From: Burkholderiaceae bacterium
Lineage (GTDB): Bacteria > Pseudomonadota > Gammaproteobacteria > Burkholderiales > Burkholderiaceae_E
Direction of reading: 5' to 3'
Length of the DNA: 64,000 nucleotides
Assembly (NCBI GenBank): GCA_027493945.1
Contig: JAOSJU010000002.1
Location: 1 to 64,000, forward strand
This document shows, piece after piece, positions 8,476-17,713 of this stretch. A program made the translations under genes and the position numbers. How positions within the stretch are numbered: the first letter of the stretch is position 1; every line of letters starts with the position of its first letter. The notes below the pieces were generated by a model, which saw nothing but the letters and a program-made list of their open reading frames with translations, did no database searches and had not been told where the DNA came from.

Positions 8476-8482
8476 TGGCAGA

Positions 8483-8520
8483 ATAGTATTGCATCGCGTG
8501 ATTACCGGCAAGCGTGATTA
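8483..8520 (-). promoter_or_regulatory. Promoter and direct-repeat operator of higBA copy 3
   Basis: On the minus strand TTGCCG (8506-8511) and TACTAT (8483-8488) are 17 bp apart. The direct repeat GCGTGATTA occurs at 8496-8504 and 8512-8520, flanking the -35, and is a candidate HigA site. Its spacing supports the GTG 8475 start. Confidence 0.55.
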
Positions 8521-8604
8521 TCGATGACCCTACCCGCCGCGCACAAGTGAGCCTTCGCGCCGCGTTTTCGCCGGCGTGCCTTCGGCTGGCGCTCGCAGCC
8601 CGCC

Positions 8605-9747
8605 GTGCAGCGAGTGCGGGAAGCTGCGGCCGAGATCCAGAAACTCGCGAAGAAGGATCCGGCGCTGGCCGCCGCCGGTGCGGTCCTGTTTCTCGAGAAG
8701 GTGTCGCCGGCACTCGAACAGGTCGGCAGCTCCTCCGGCGCCATCGGCACCGCCGTCAATCACGCGATCGCGACCTGCGTGAAGATCATCGCCGGCGCGC
8801 CTGTCGACGATCAGACCCGCGATGGGTGGCTCGAGCGGCTCTGGGAGGCACATCAGAACGACGAGATCCCGTACATCGAGCGTCTGGCCGACTACTGGGG
8901 CGAGCTGTGCGCGGCTCGAGAACGTGCGTCTGCGTGGGCGGATCGGCTGATCGGCACGGTCGAGGCGGCGTGGAGTCCGAACCGGGAGCCCGGCGGCTAC
9001 ATCCACGGCGCGATCGCGTGCCTGAGCGCGCTCTTCCACGCCGGGCGTCACGAGGAACTGCTCGCCCTCCTCGACAAGGCGCCCACCTCGCTGTGGCACT
9101 ACCGCGAGTGGGGCGTCATGGCACTGGCGGCCATGGGCCGAAAGGCCGAGGCGATCCGCTACGCCGAAGCCAGCCGCGGGCTGAACGACAACCCGATCGC
9201 GATCGCACGCGCCTGCGATGAGATCCTGCTTTCGTCGGGACTCGCCGAAGAGGCGTACACGAGATACGCGATCGCGGCCAACCAGGGAACGACGTTCCTC
9301 GCAACCTTCCGCGCGATCGCGAAAAAGTACCCGACCCAGGCGCCCGCGAGAATCCTCGACGATCTGGTCGCCAGCACGCCGGGTCAGGAAGGCAAGTGGT
9401 TCGCCGCGGCAAAGGATGCCGGCCTGTACGACGAGGCGATCGCCCTCGCCCAGCGAACGCCGTGCGACCCGCGCACGCTGACCCGGGCCGCTCGCGACTT
9501 CGCCGCCACGAAACCCCGGTTCGCCGTCGAGGCGGGCCTGGCCGCCTTGCGCTGGATCGTCGCCGGCTACGGCTACGAGATCACGGGCATGGACGTGCTC
9601 GCCGCGTGCTCGAGCACCCTGGATGCCGCGAGGAACGGCGGATGGGTCCATGAAACCGAGGGGCGAATCCGCGCGCTGGTTGCCGGTCCTCGATCGACCG
9701 CCAAGGATCTCATCGCCGCGTCCCTGGGGACACGAACGAACTCGTGA
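8605..9747 (+). CDS. Uncharacterised alpha-solenoid protein, possibly 5'-truncated
   Basis: 380 residues, almost entirely helical, with repeated small/large patterns typical of TPR-like solenoids (for example WGVMALAAMGRKAEAIRYAEA, about residue 170). No enzyme motif, signal peptide or membrane segment. It opens with GTG 8605 and VREAAAEIQKLAKKDP without a clear ribosome-binding site, and its start abuts the higBA promoter, so N-terminal sequence may have been lost. I suspect relation to the C-terminal part of larger SWIM-type proteins but cannot confirm it. A decayed copy of its 3' end lies at 27350-27544. Confidence 0.65.
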   Translation: MQRVREAAAEIQKLAKKDPALAAAGAVLFLEKVSPALEQVGSSSGAIGTAVNHAIATCVKIIAGAPVDDQTRDGWLERLWEAHQNDEIPYIERLADYWGELCAARERASAWADRLIGTVEAAWSPNREPGGYIHGAIACLSALFHAGRHEELLALLDKAPTSLWHYREWGVMALAAMGRKAEAIRYAEASRGLNDNPIAIARACDEILLSSGLAEEAYTRYAIAANQGTTFLATFRAIAKKYPTQAPARILDDLVASTPGQEGKWFAAAKDAGLYDEAIALAQRTPCDPRTLTRAARDFAATKPRFAVEAGLAALRWIVAGYGYEITGMDVLAACSSTLDAARNGGWVHETEGRIRALVAGPRSTAKDLIAASLGTRTNS

Positions 9748-9940
9748 CCTTCAAGCCCATACCTGCGATGGCCGCAGCACCACGCGTGACCGCCGCAGCC
9801 ATCCGTCTCGCCAATAACGCGCTGCTCGCACGACAACATCGCTGCTGTTAGCGTGCCAACGCAACGTTCATTGCCCCGCCTCGGGGCGGTGCTGCATCCG
9901 ATATTCGACGAGATGGCGATATTTGCTGTTCAGTGAAGAT
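9655..9940. repeat. Duplicated block (partner 27455-27740)
   Basis: The last 90 bp of the solenoid gene plus about 190 bp of non-coding sequence reappear at 27455-27740. Shared landmarks are GATCGACCGCCAAGG, GACAACATCGCTGCTGTTAG and GATATTCGACGAGATGGCGA-like stretches. No gene is seen in the non-coding part (9748-9940). The right edge falls next to the truncated PIN gene. Confidence 0.8.
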
Positions 9941-9992
9941 TGGGCGGCCACACAGCTCCGATACCGATCGAGCCTCGGTGCCCGGCAAGCAG

Positions 9993-10331
9993 CTACAGCA
10001 GTTCGGAAAAGCTGCCGAACGACATCGCGTAGCGGTTCGCAGCGAGAGCGAGGCAAGCTGCTTCGCCCTTGCCCATCACGTCGCGCATCTCGGCGAAGAG
10101 TTGAAGCGACTCCATCGTGTCGACGACCACCTGTTCGAGATAGCCCTTTGCCAGCGCTTCAGAAAGGGCTTCCCTCTGGTCCTGCTCGGTGATCTCGTTC
10201 ACCACTTCCGCTGGCATGAGGAACCGATAACCGTCCAGCTGGCCGAGAAGCGGCAACTGACCAATCCGAATCAGATTGACGAGGACGTTCGCGTCGGTGA
10301 CGACGACGATTGTCTCGGCCTTCGTAGCCAT
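9993..10331 (-). CDS. PIN-domain toxin, 3'-truncated
   Basis: 112 residues. VVTDANVLVNLI supplies the first active-site aspartate, PAEVVNEI the glutamate and GKGEAACLAL the third acidic position. The final acidic motif expected about 15-20 residues later is missing: the frame runs into YAMSFGSFSELL and stops where the duplicated block begins. Probably inactive as a nuclease. It lies 24 bp downstream of the XRE-ImmA gene on the same strand, matching the known XRE-ImmA plus PIN toxin-antitoxin arrangement. Confidence 0.65.
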   Translation of the reverse strand: MATKAETIVVVTDANVLVNLIRIGQLPLLGQLDGYRFLMPAEVVNEITEQDQREALSEALAKGYLEQVVVDTMESLQLFAEMRDVMGKGEAACLALAANRYAMSFGSFSELL

Positions 10332-10355
10332 GGGATGCGCTCGTGCCGCGACAGA

Positions 10356-11585
10356 TCAATCCAGCTTCGCCGAGGCGAGCGCATCCGCAAGGTCGTTCCG
10401 ACCGAGGTGGACCATGGCCGCGAGCTCCGTGAGCTTGCTGCGCGTGATCTCTTCGCGCCGATAAGCCTCCAGGGCGAGGGCAAGGAAGCGCCGCCGGAAA
10501 TCCTCGCGCGACGTGTCTTCCTGCGGCGCTTCCGGCGCCGCAAGGAAGTTCGCGATCGCCTGACCGGCCCCACTGTCCTCGTCGCCCTTCAGCCGCTGGA
10601 ACTCGCGCTCGTCGATCAGGCGCAGGTTCTTCATCCGATACAGCGCCGAGATTCGGCTCACCCCGAAGTGGTGAGCGAGCAAGGCCACGTCATAGAGCTG
10701 AATGTCCTGAGATCCCGGCGCGGCGCGCTGCTCGACCTGGACCGCCTCGGCCTCGTCGAACACGGCAATCTGCGCGCGGCTTGCGCCGCCCTTGCCGAAC
10801 GCAACGACAAACTGCTCCACACCCTCCGCCGGCATGAGGAAGTCCGCGGCGAAGGCATTTGCCCGGACCTCCAGTAGATCCGATCGGTTCTCTGCCCGGC
10901 TGATGGCGCCGGCCCGGCCTCGATCCAGCAGGACGTGGCCGTACTCGTGAGCCAGAGAGAAACGCCGACGCACGGCCGCGTGCTTCGCGTTGATGACGAC
11001 AAAGACGCCGATCGTTGCATCGACGAGCGTCAGCCCCGAGATGTTCTCGGGGAGCGCGACGGCGCCGGTACGCACTCCCTGCGCCTCCAGCAGATCGCTC
11101 AAGTCACCGATCGGCGCTGCGCCGAGCCCCAGCCTCTGCCGCTCTTCGGCAGCCACCTTCTGCCCCTGCTGGATGGCATCCCAGCGCGATCTGGGGGACG
11201 GGAGTTCGTACGACGCGGTGAGGAGCTGAACCCGGTCGATCCCTAGCAGGCGCTCGAGATTGGTTAGTTCGTGGCCGAGCACCAGGCTGTCCTGCAAGGC
11301 CTTCAGCAGGTCAGTCTGCTCCGCGAGTTCGGCGTCAGAACGAAAAAGCGCGGCGAGGGCGTCCCGCTCCACAAAGGACTCAGCGAAGAACGATTTGATG
11401 TCGCGCCCCACGGCGTGGGCAATTCGGTCCAGCTCCAGGCTGGAAACCGATCGCGACCCGGCCTCGATCTGGCCAACCGCAACACGGTTCAGGTCGGCGA
11501 ACTCGCCCAGTTGCTCCTGCGTAAGACGGCAAGTCTCCCGGGCGGACCTTATCCGCCGCCCTAGTTCTTCTCGGGCCAGTCCCAT
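10356..11585 (-). CDS. XRE-family regulator with ImmA/IrrE metallopeptidase domain
   Basis: About 409 residues. A XRE helix-turn-helix occupies about residues 5-60 (CRLTQEQLGEFADLNRVAVGQIE). A zinc-peptidase motif HEYGH lies near residue 210, with downstream acidic residues and FAADFLMP, typical of COG2856 (ImmA/IrrE). A helical C-terminal region follows. Such proteins are antitoxins or anti-repressor proteases; here it precedes a PIN gene. ATG 11585 is preferred because GGGGGT lies 4-9 bp upstream. The sequence shows no defect. Confidence 0.85.
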   Translation of the reverse strand: MGLAREELGRRIRSARETCRLTQEQLGEFADLNRVAVGQIEAGSRSVSSLELDRIAHAVGRDIKSFFAESFVERDALAALFRSDAELAEQTDLLKALQDSLVLGHELTNLERLLGIDRVQLLTASYELPSPRSRWDAIQQGQKVAAEERQRLGLGAAPIGDLSDLLEAQGVRTGAVALPENISGLTLVDATIGVFVVINAKHAAVRRRFSLAHEYGHVLLDRGRAGAISRAENRSDLLEVRANAFAADFLMPAEGVEQFVVAFGKGGASRAQIAVFDEAEAVQVEQRAAPGSQDIQLYDVALLAHHFGVSRISALYRMKNLRLIDEREFQRLKGDEDSGAGQAIANFLAAPEAPQEDTSREDFRRRFLALALEAYRREEITRSKLTELAAMVHLGRNDLADALASAKLD

Positions 11586-11756
11586 GCGCACCCCCACTTG
11601 GTTTGCCTGATGATGTCTTTTCTTGCTATACTTGTCAAGGAATGGCTTTATGAGAACGGTATTCCGACATGCAGACGGCGACCCGTCGGCATCACTGCCA
11701 GTCCTTTCACCGCGCGGTCTCGCTGATCGGGCGATGAACGTTTTGGAGCACGGATA

Positions 11757-12720
11757 TGCACGCTGACCCCAAGTTGATCGAATTGACCTTGCACAAGCGG
11801 CGAATGCTGGGTGTGGTTCTCGACGAGCTGTTCGCGCGATCGACCTGACCGACAGCCAGTACGAGACCGCAAAGGCTCGCTACGAAGCCGTCAGCGCCTG
11901 GCTCGCCGAAGGCGAATCACCGTTTCTGCAGGACGCCGCGATCTACGCACAGGGATCGATCGCGGTGGGTGCCGCCAACAAGCCGATCGGCCGCGCCGAG
12001 TTCGACGTTGACCTCGTTTGCCACCTGCCCTCCGTCGGCGCCACCTCCAATCCCGCCGCGGTCAAGGCATTGATCGGCGATCGAATCAGGGCCCACGCCA
12101 CATAGGCATCGATGCTCGAAGAGAAGCAGGGCTGCTGGCGTCTGTGCTATGCGAACGAGTTCCACCTGGACATCACGCCCTCGATTCCCATCCCGGCATG
12201 CGGCAACGGCGGCGAGTTGGTGCCCGACAGAGCGCTGGCGGCGTGGAAGCCCACCAACCCAAAGGGATATGCGGCCCGTTTCGAGCAGTACGCAGCCCTG
12301 CGGCCCAGGTTGACCCTGCGCGAGGCCGCGATCGCTGCCAAGCGTGCAGACGTTGAAGATTTTCCCGAGCAGGAGATGCGCAAGCCTCCGTTGAAGCGCA
12401 TCGTGCAACTTCTGAAGCGGCATCGAGATATGTCGTTTGCCGCTCCTGGACACAGCGCGCTCGCGCCGATCAGCGTTATCCTGACGACGCTCGCGGCGCG
12501 CTCCTATGCAGACTGCGTCACCCGCTTCGTCTACGCGGACACCTACGAGCTGATCCTCGACGTCGTGCGCCGCCTGCCGGAGTTCATCCAGGTTGGCGAG
12601 CGGAACGGAAGGCCGTTCTACTTCATCGAGAACGAGACCACGACCGGCGAGAACTTCGCCGACAAATGGAATCTCGATCCGCGCCTCCCCCGAGCCTTCT
12701 ACGGGTGGCACTGGGGCAGG
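11757..12720 (+). pseudogene. CBASS-type nucleotidyltransferase (CD-NTase) pseudogene
   Basis: Three collinear pieces are seen. The start, MHADPKLIELTLHKRRM, is preceded by GGAGCAC. A frameshift near 11840 (GCGCGATCGACC) leads into the catalytic block AQGSIAVGAANKPIGR...FDVDLVC, the GS motif and DxD of SMODS/CD-NTases. An in-frame TAG at 12103-12105 precedes MLEEKQGCWRLCYANEFHLDI and the rest. The 3' end is cut by module D: WHWGR then continues into the core at 12725. No effector, ubiquitin-like or HORMA partner is present. Live relatives make cyclic oligonucleotide alarms during phage infection; this one is dead by the nonsense codon and truncation. Confidence 0.75.
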
Positions 12721-12724
12721 TCAC

Positions 12725-13165
12725 CCCCTACTCCCACTCGATCATCAACGGCTTCGGTAAACCGTTGTTTCGTCTGAAGCGCTCGCCCCTGCGCGGCGAC
12801 TTTACCGTCAGTTTTACCGTCAATCGCACTGGCATCCCCGGAAACGTCTTCCATGATCTATTGACATCTATCGAGGACGATCGGCGCTCACGAACTGGCC
12901 ACCTTTCAGGATGTATCGACATCTATCGGTCGCGGCAGGGCTTGTTGACGGCGCCAACCAGCCCTGTTGCTGATCGAAATGGCGCTGAAAACATGCCGGC
13001 ATCAAGTGACATGACTCATTGTTGCGAAGCGCCTATTCGTGGAATTTTTACCGTCACGAGCCCACTCTGAAGGCAGCGGCGTCCGGAAAAACAGCGAAAA
13101 TGGCCGCCATCAAATGCTTTAACCGATTGCCACACAACGCGTTTTTGAGCATTTTTTTACCGTCA
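12725..13165. repeat. Attachment-like module D, full length
   Basis: Core CCCCTACTCCCACTCGATC, arms ATCAACGGCT (12744-12753) and AACCGTTGTT (12760-12769) around spacer TCGGTA. Perfect tandem boxes TTTACCGTCA are at 12801 and 12813 (12-bp period), CTATCGA-type boxes in 12855-12930, and further boxes at 13047 and 13156. The minus strand of the core reads LMIEWE then TAG, like the end of GuaA. It truncates the nucleotidyltransferase pseudogene on its left. There is no gene inside. Confidence 0.8.
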
Positions 13166-13171
13166 GGTCAT

Positions 13172-16012
13172 TCAGGCTGGGGCATTGTGTTTGAGTGACC
13201 GCAAAATTCCGTCCAGCACGAGGTCCAACTCCTTGCCTACGTCTTCAGCAAGAAAGCGCAACACCAGGTATCCGTTCTGCTGCAACAGCTGATCCTTACG
13301 TCGGTCGCGGCGGTATGCAACGGGATCGCCGAGATGCTGCGCGCCGTCCAACTCAACCGCCACACGGGAATCAGCGCACAGGAGGTCGACTCGAGTCTTC
13401 CGACCGCATCGAATGCGATCGGAAGCAAAACGTTGAGGCGGAAACGGCCTTTGGTTTCCGGCAGGCTCTCCAACCGTCGGTAGAGAAACGCTTCGCTCGC
13501 GCTCCGGGCTCGGGCGATACCGTCGGAATCTGGAAGCACCGTCTGAGCAGCGTGCACGAACAGACTTGCGAGCGACGTGTCAACCCCATCGCGCACGAGC
13601 CTGCGTACACTGCCAGAGTAATCGCGCTTCCAGAGCGGATCGGTCGGCAGCGGCACATCGGCAGGCCACCCCGGGATTGCGCTGGCAGGCAGCAGGATCC
13701 TGTAGCCAATTCCTTCATAGCCACGACAACGCCGGTCGAACATCCGCGCCAGCATAGGCACATCGAGATCTGCGTAGTCGTAGATGCGAACGTCGCGCTT
13801 GCCCTCGTAGAGCCGGTGCAGCCGGCCGGCGTACTGGGCGATGGTGCCTCGCCACGAAACAGGCAGCGTCAGAAACAACGTATCCAGTCGTGGATCGTCA
13901 AAGCCCTCTCCCACGTGCTTACCGGTTGCCGGGATCACCCTGGCCTCCTCGCGCGGGATGGCCGCCAGCCGCGCGACCATCGCCTGGCGCTGTTTTTTTT
14001 CCCATTCCCGCGCGCAGTACGACCACGTGAGGAACGCTTGTCGCGAGCCCGCGCTCGAGGCGATCGAGGTGGTCGTTCCGCTCGGTAAGCACGAGTGGCG
14101 AGCGCCCGCTGCGCACGGACTCGACGACATCCTCACAGATGCGTCGAGTGCGCAGCTCGTCGCCGACCAAGTCCTGGTACAGAGCCAGAAATTCGACCCG
14201 CTTGTCCGGGTCAGCTGTCTTGATCGGCCGAAAGTTCGTCGGTTGCACGATGACAATGTGCTCAAAGGGCCGGATTGCCGCCTGTACCCTTGCGTTCACG
14301 CGATGGCGAACGGGTCCGCACTGCATGAAGATGATCGGATGGTGCCCATCCTTGCGGGCCACGGTCGCAGACAATCCCAAGACAAACCGCGCCTTAACCT
14401 GACGCGCCACCTGCTCAAAACCCGGCGCCGACACGTGATGACACTCATCGACTATCACGTGGCCATACTCGCCCACGCGATCATCGACGACGCCTTTTCT
14501 TACGAGACTCTGAATGATGCCCACATCGAGCTGCCCGTTTGGTCGGCTTCGCCCGCCGCCGATTCGACCGATTGCTTTCGCCGGCACGCCAAGGAACGCT
14601 GCGAGTCGCTCGATCCATTGGTCGAGCAGTTGCCGTCGATGCACGAGCACGAGCGAATTGACGCCGCGCTCTGCGATGAGCCAAGCCGCGATCACGGTCT
14701 TCCCGAACGCCGTCGTGGCTGCCAGCACGCCAGTGTCGTGCGCCAGCATCGCCGCCGCCGCGGTTCTTTGCTCGGGGCGCAGTTCGCCCTGGAAGCTCAT
14801 CTGCAGAGACCGTCCGCCATAACGCTCGTCGCGAACAGCGGGCCGAATACGCAGATCAGCGAGCGTATCGCGAATATCGTCGAAGCAGCCTCGCGGCAGA
14901 CCGATATGATGTGGGTGATCTTCGGCACAGGCGATCACGCGCCGCTTGCCAAACGTGGGTAAGCGCATCGCCTGCGCCTTGTAGAACTCCGGATTCTGAA
15001 ACGCTGCCAACCGAAGCAGCCGGTTCTGCAGAGCCGGATGCAGCCCTTCTTTGGCGATGTAGATCTGATTGCCGAGAACCAGTTCCGGGGCCCGAGGCAG
15101 TTCGCCCGCGATCGGCGCTTCCCTGCGGCGGCGCGATGGAGGAGCTGTCCAAGGCTCTTCTTCTCCGTCGTCCTGGGGCGGCAGTCGCACGCCGAGGACG
15201 CGACCGCGTCGTTCCGCGTCCTGGACAATCCCTTCGAGTTGATCTCGGCCTATCCTCCGCACGCTTGCAAGAAACCCCCATTGGTCTGGCCAAGGGACAA
15301 AAAGGTCATCGAGGAAAACACTGTTGCCCTCTTCGCGCGGCCCCTTCTGTAATGGCAGCGCGATCAGATTGCCGAACCCGCCTTGCGGCAGGGTGTCTTG
15401 ATTCGGGAATAGACGGTCGTAGGAATCCAGTCCGACGTCGGGGCGTCCTTCCATCGTTTCTGTCAAAAGGTACGACCCAAGTCGTCGAGCCAGAGCTGCA
15501 GGAATCGCCTCATCGAAGAACAGCCAGACGTGGCCACCTCGTCCGGAACGCGAGCGCTCAAGCGCGGCCGGAAGATTGGCGCAACGGCAGGTTTCGAGAA
15601 AGGCCTTCGCATCTGCGCGCCAATCGGCCTTGTCGAAGTCGACGGCCAGGAACAAGCAGGTTTCATCCCGGAGCATCGGATAGACGCCCGCGACGAAGGT
15701 GTGGTCATCAGGGTCGCGGCCACGCAGGTGCCAGCGAATGACCTCGTCGTTCATCGGAAGAAATCTACGATGTGGACAGACAGCGCATTTGATGCGCGGT
15801 TTCTCGCAGATTCCACGCACCCACTCGTTGGCGCATGCTGGAGCGTACCCAGACTTGCCGGTCTTCCGGTTCTCGAATCGCCGCGCGTACACATCATCGC
15901 GGGCGCGGAACAACGACCGGAACAGCGCGATCTTCGCGTCAGCGAACGACGTTCGATTAACGAGGCCGAGGTCTATTGGGTTCGACTCGGATAGCATCAC
16001 GGGCGCGGGCAC
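13172..16012 (-). pseudogene. TOTE-type primase-helicase-nuclease, two frameshifts
   Basis: In order: a cysteine cluster GICEKP...CAVCPHR; an archaeo-eukaryotic-primase-like domain with AVDFDKADW (about residue 124) and SGRGGHVWLFF (about 157); a superfamily 2 helicase with TTAFGKT (about 434), VDECHH (about 522) and LSAT; and a C-terminal DUF559/Vsr-like nuclease (VDLLCADSRVAVELDG, LVLRF). Frame changes occur at an A8 run (13992-13999, one extra base) and at CTCGAG near 13395 (one base short). The total length is 947 codons, so both could be sequence errors. Family members are predicted conflict (defence) proteins. Start GTG 16012 or ATG 15997. Confidence 0.75.
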
Positions 16013-16332
16013 GGCTTAGTCACGGCAATCTTAGGTCAGCAATCCCGCGCCAACGACTGGTTCCGGCAACTACGCGCTCGTGTAGACAAGCTGGTATGGC
16101 GAAGCCACGTTATGCGACGACTTCGAGACCCCACTTCAGCACCTGCATGTCGTGCTGGATCAACCCAGGCGCCGACAGTGACAGCAAGTACGACGCCAAT
16201 CTCTTCAGCGCTTCTTCCTCGTCCTTGTCGATATTGCTCCGGGCATTCTTCGGAAAACCGAAGACAAAAACGCATGCCATTCCCCGCACTGCACGCAATC
16301 GGCAGCAGACCTTGCTCGAATTGTGCCACCGA
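16013..16332 (-). pseudogene. RelE/HigB-like toxin remnant
   Basis: On the minus strand, about 16110-16320, VFVFGFPKNARSNIDKDEEEALKRLASYLL resembles the C-terminal half of a RelE-type toxin family in which FLYGFAKSxRxNI is diagnostic (split here: FGFPKNARSNI, then DEEEALKRLASYLL). No N-terminal half, start codon or partner can be seen. The rest of this intergenic stretch holds nothing recognisable. Confidence 0.4.
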
Positions 16333-16351
16333 GGATATATTACTGGATATA
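16333..16351 (+). promoter_or_regulatory. Direct-repeat operator upstream of VapBC-type pair
   Basis: GGATATA at 16333-16339 and again at 16345-16351 lie 20-38 bp before the antitoxin ATG in an AT-rich patch that also supplies a -10-like element. This is a plausible autoregulatory site. Confidence 0.4.
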
Positions 16352-16370
16352 ACTGCTGGAGATCAACACC

Positions 16371-16670
16371 ATGAGCATCTCCCAAAAGCGCGCGATCCAG
16401 AACTATCGCTCCCGCCTGAGCGCGCAAGGCCTGACCCGATTTGAGGTTCTGGGGCGTCGCGACGATCGTGATCTTATTCGTTCAGTTGCGCGGCGACTGG
16501 CGGAGAAGGGGCCTGACGCTTCGCAGCTGCGCGCGGTCGTCAGCCAGACCATCACTGGCAGGCCTCCGAGAAAGGGCGGCATCCTGGCTGCTCTTCGACG
16601 CTCTCCGCTCGTTGGTGCTGACCTCGACTTAAGCCGACCCCGTGAGGAAGGACGCAAGGTCGCGATCTGA
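16371..16670 (+). CDS. Antitoxin of the PIN toxin at 16670
   Basis: 99 residues, start ATG 16371 with CTGGAG upstream. MSISQKRAIQNYRSRL and RFEVLGRRDDRDLIRSVARRL identify a small antitoxin family that precedes VapC-like PIN toxins. The C-terminal half, PPRKGGILAALRRSPLVGADL, is the likely toxin-binding segment. The stop overlaps the toxin start (TGATG). There is no classical RHH or AbrB fold that I can see, so I give no symbol. Confidence 0.75.
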   Translation: MSISQKRAIQNYRSRLSAQGLTRFEVLGRRDDRDLIRSVARRLAEKGPDASQLRAVVSQTITGRPPRKGGILAALRRSPLVGADLDLSRPREEGRKVAI

Positions 16671-17101
16671 TGCGCTACCTTCTCGACACCAACATCATCA
16701 GCCACGTCCTGAAGCCCCGGCCGTCGGCCGCCCTGATAGCCTGGATGGCTGAGCAGGCAGATGAGGATCTTTTCATCGCCTCACTTACTCTCGCCGAGAT
16801 TCGTCGCGGCATTCTGGAGAAGCCGGCCGGCAAACGGCGCGACCAACTGGAGGCGTGGTTTGCAGGATCAGAGGGACCCCAGGCGCTCTTCACTGGACGC
16901 GTGCTTCCGTTCGACGAGAAAGCCGCTCTTCTCTGGGCGCGCCTCATGGCGGACGGTAAAGCAAAGGGCAGGCCCAGAAGCGCGCTCGACACGATTATCG
17001 CGTCGGTCGCAGAAGCGAACGAATGCGTTGTCGTTACCGATAACGAGAAGGACTTTGCCGACATCCAGGTCGTCAACCCGCTGCGCGAGAGAGAACAATG
17101 A
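16670..17101 (+). CDS. vapC: VapC-type PIN-domain toxin
   Basis: 143 residues: MRYLLDTNIISHV (first aspartate), LTLAEIRRGI (glutamate), SALDTIIA (third acidic) and VVTDNEKDF (fourth) give a complete PIN active site, so it is likely active. It is translationally coupled to the upstream antitoxin. Like the vapC at 823 it is the last gene before CTATCGA-type boxes and an attachment-like core (module E, 17216). Confidence 0.9.
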   Translation: MRYLLDTNIISHVLKPRPSAALIAWMAEQADEDLFIASLTLAEIRRGILEKPAGKRRDQLEAWFAGSEGPQALFTGRVLPFDEKAALLWARLMADGKAKGRPRSALDTIIASVAEANECVVVTDNEKDFADIQVVNPLREREQ

Positions 17102-17174
17102 GCGAGGCTACACGCCCAAGCCGGCCACCGGTTTCGGTGGCCATGGTCGAAACGAAGAGAAATTCAACGTCCGG

Positions 17175-17525
17175 TCATCGATAGATGCCGATAGACCTCG
17201 ATAGTCCTCGAATGACCCCTACTCCCACTCGATCATCAACGAGCCGTCTAATCTATTGATTTGTAATGTACCTGAGGCTGCTCGGCAGAAATTTACCGTC
17301 ATTCTTACCGTCAGAGCGCGGAGCACCAGCGTTGGCGCGAGTTTCCGGCCCGTTCGGCGAAAGCTGACCTTTCGAGATCTATCGACGTCTATCGACGCCG
17401 ATGTCGGCTGCCAGCGCCATCGGCGCGCGTCCGTGCTGCTCGGGGCAAGCACCCCAAAAGGGGCCGGCATCAATCACGCTAAATCATTGTCCCGCAGAAC
17501 GTTTTCGCCCATATTTTTACCGTCA
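17175..17525. repeat. Attachment-like module E, full length
   Basis: Boxes ATCGATAGATGCCGATAG and CCTCGATAGTCCTCGA (17174-17210) precede core CCCCTACTCCCACTCGATC at 17216. Arms ATCAACGAGC (17235-17244) and ATCTATTGAT (17251-17260) surround spacer CGTCTA. TTTACCGTCA (17292) and CTTACCGTCA (17304) have a 12-bp period. CTATCGA boxes lie at 17375-17400 and the distal TTTACCGTCA at 17516. The stretch to 17713 holds no gene. Confidence 0.8.
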
Positions 17526-17713
17526 CGGTGCGGCACGAGCGGTGCGATTGAGGGTTTCCATCGAGATCCGCTGACTTTGCACAGCCCTCGGCGAACGATC
17601 TGGCGGGCCGGATCGCCCGGCGTAGCCAAGATTGGCCTGCGGCCGCCCCGCCTGCTGCGCCTTGCCCCGACGCACAGCAGTGACTCTTCTGCGAAACCGG
17701 CGAGCACGCGATC

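Noticed and set aside
9868..10056. Minus-strand frame of 62 codons beside the PIN gene
   Set aside because: It lies in the duplicated non-coding block, is not kept in the second copy, and has no recognisable sequence.
12728..17473. Small minus-strand frames ending in LMIEWE as real genes
   Set aside because: Similarity between copies is explained by the shared core and arm boxes; upstream parts are not conserved and no start or ribosome-binding site is consistent. A short coding origin cannot be fully excluded.
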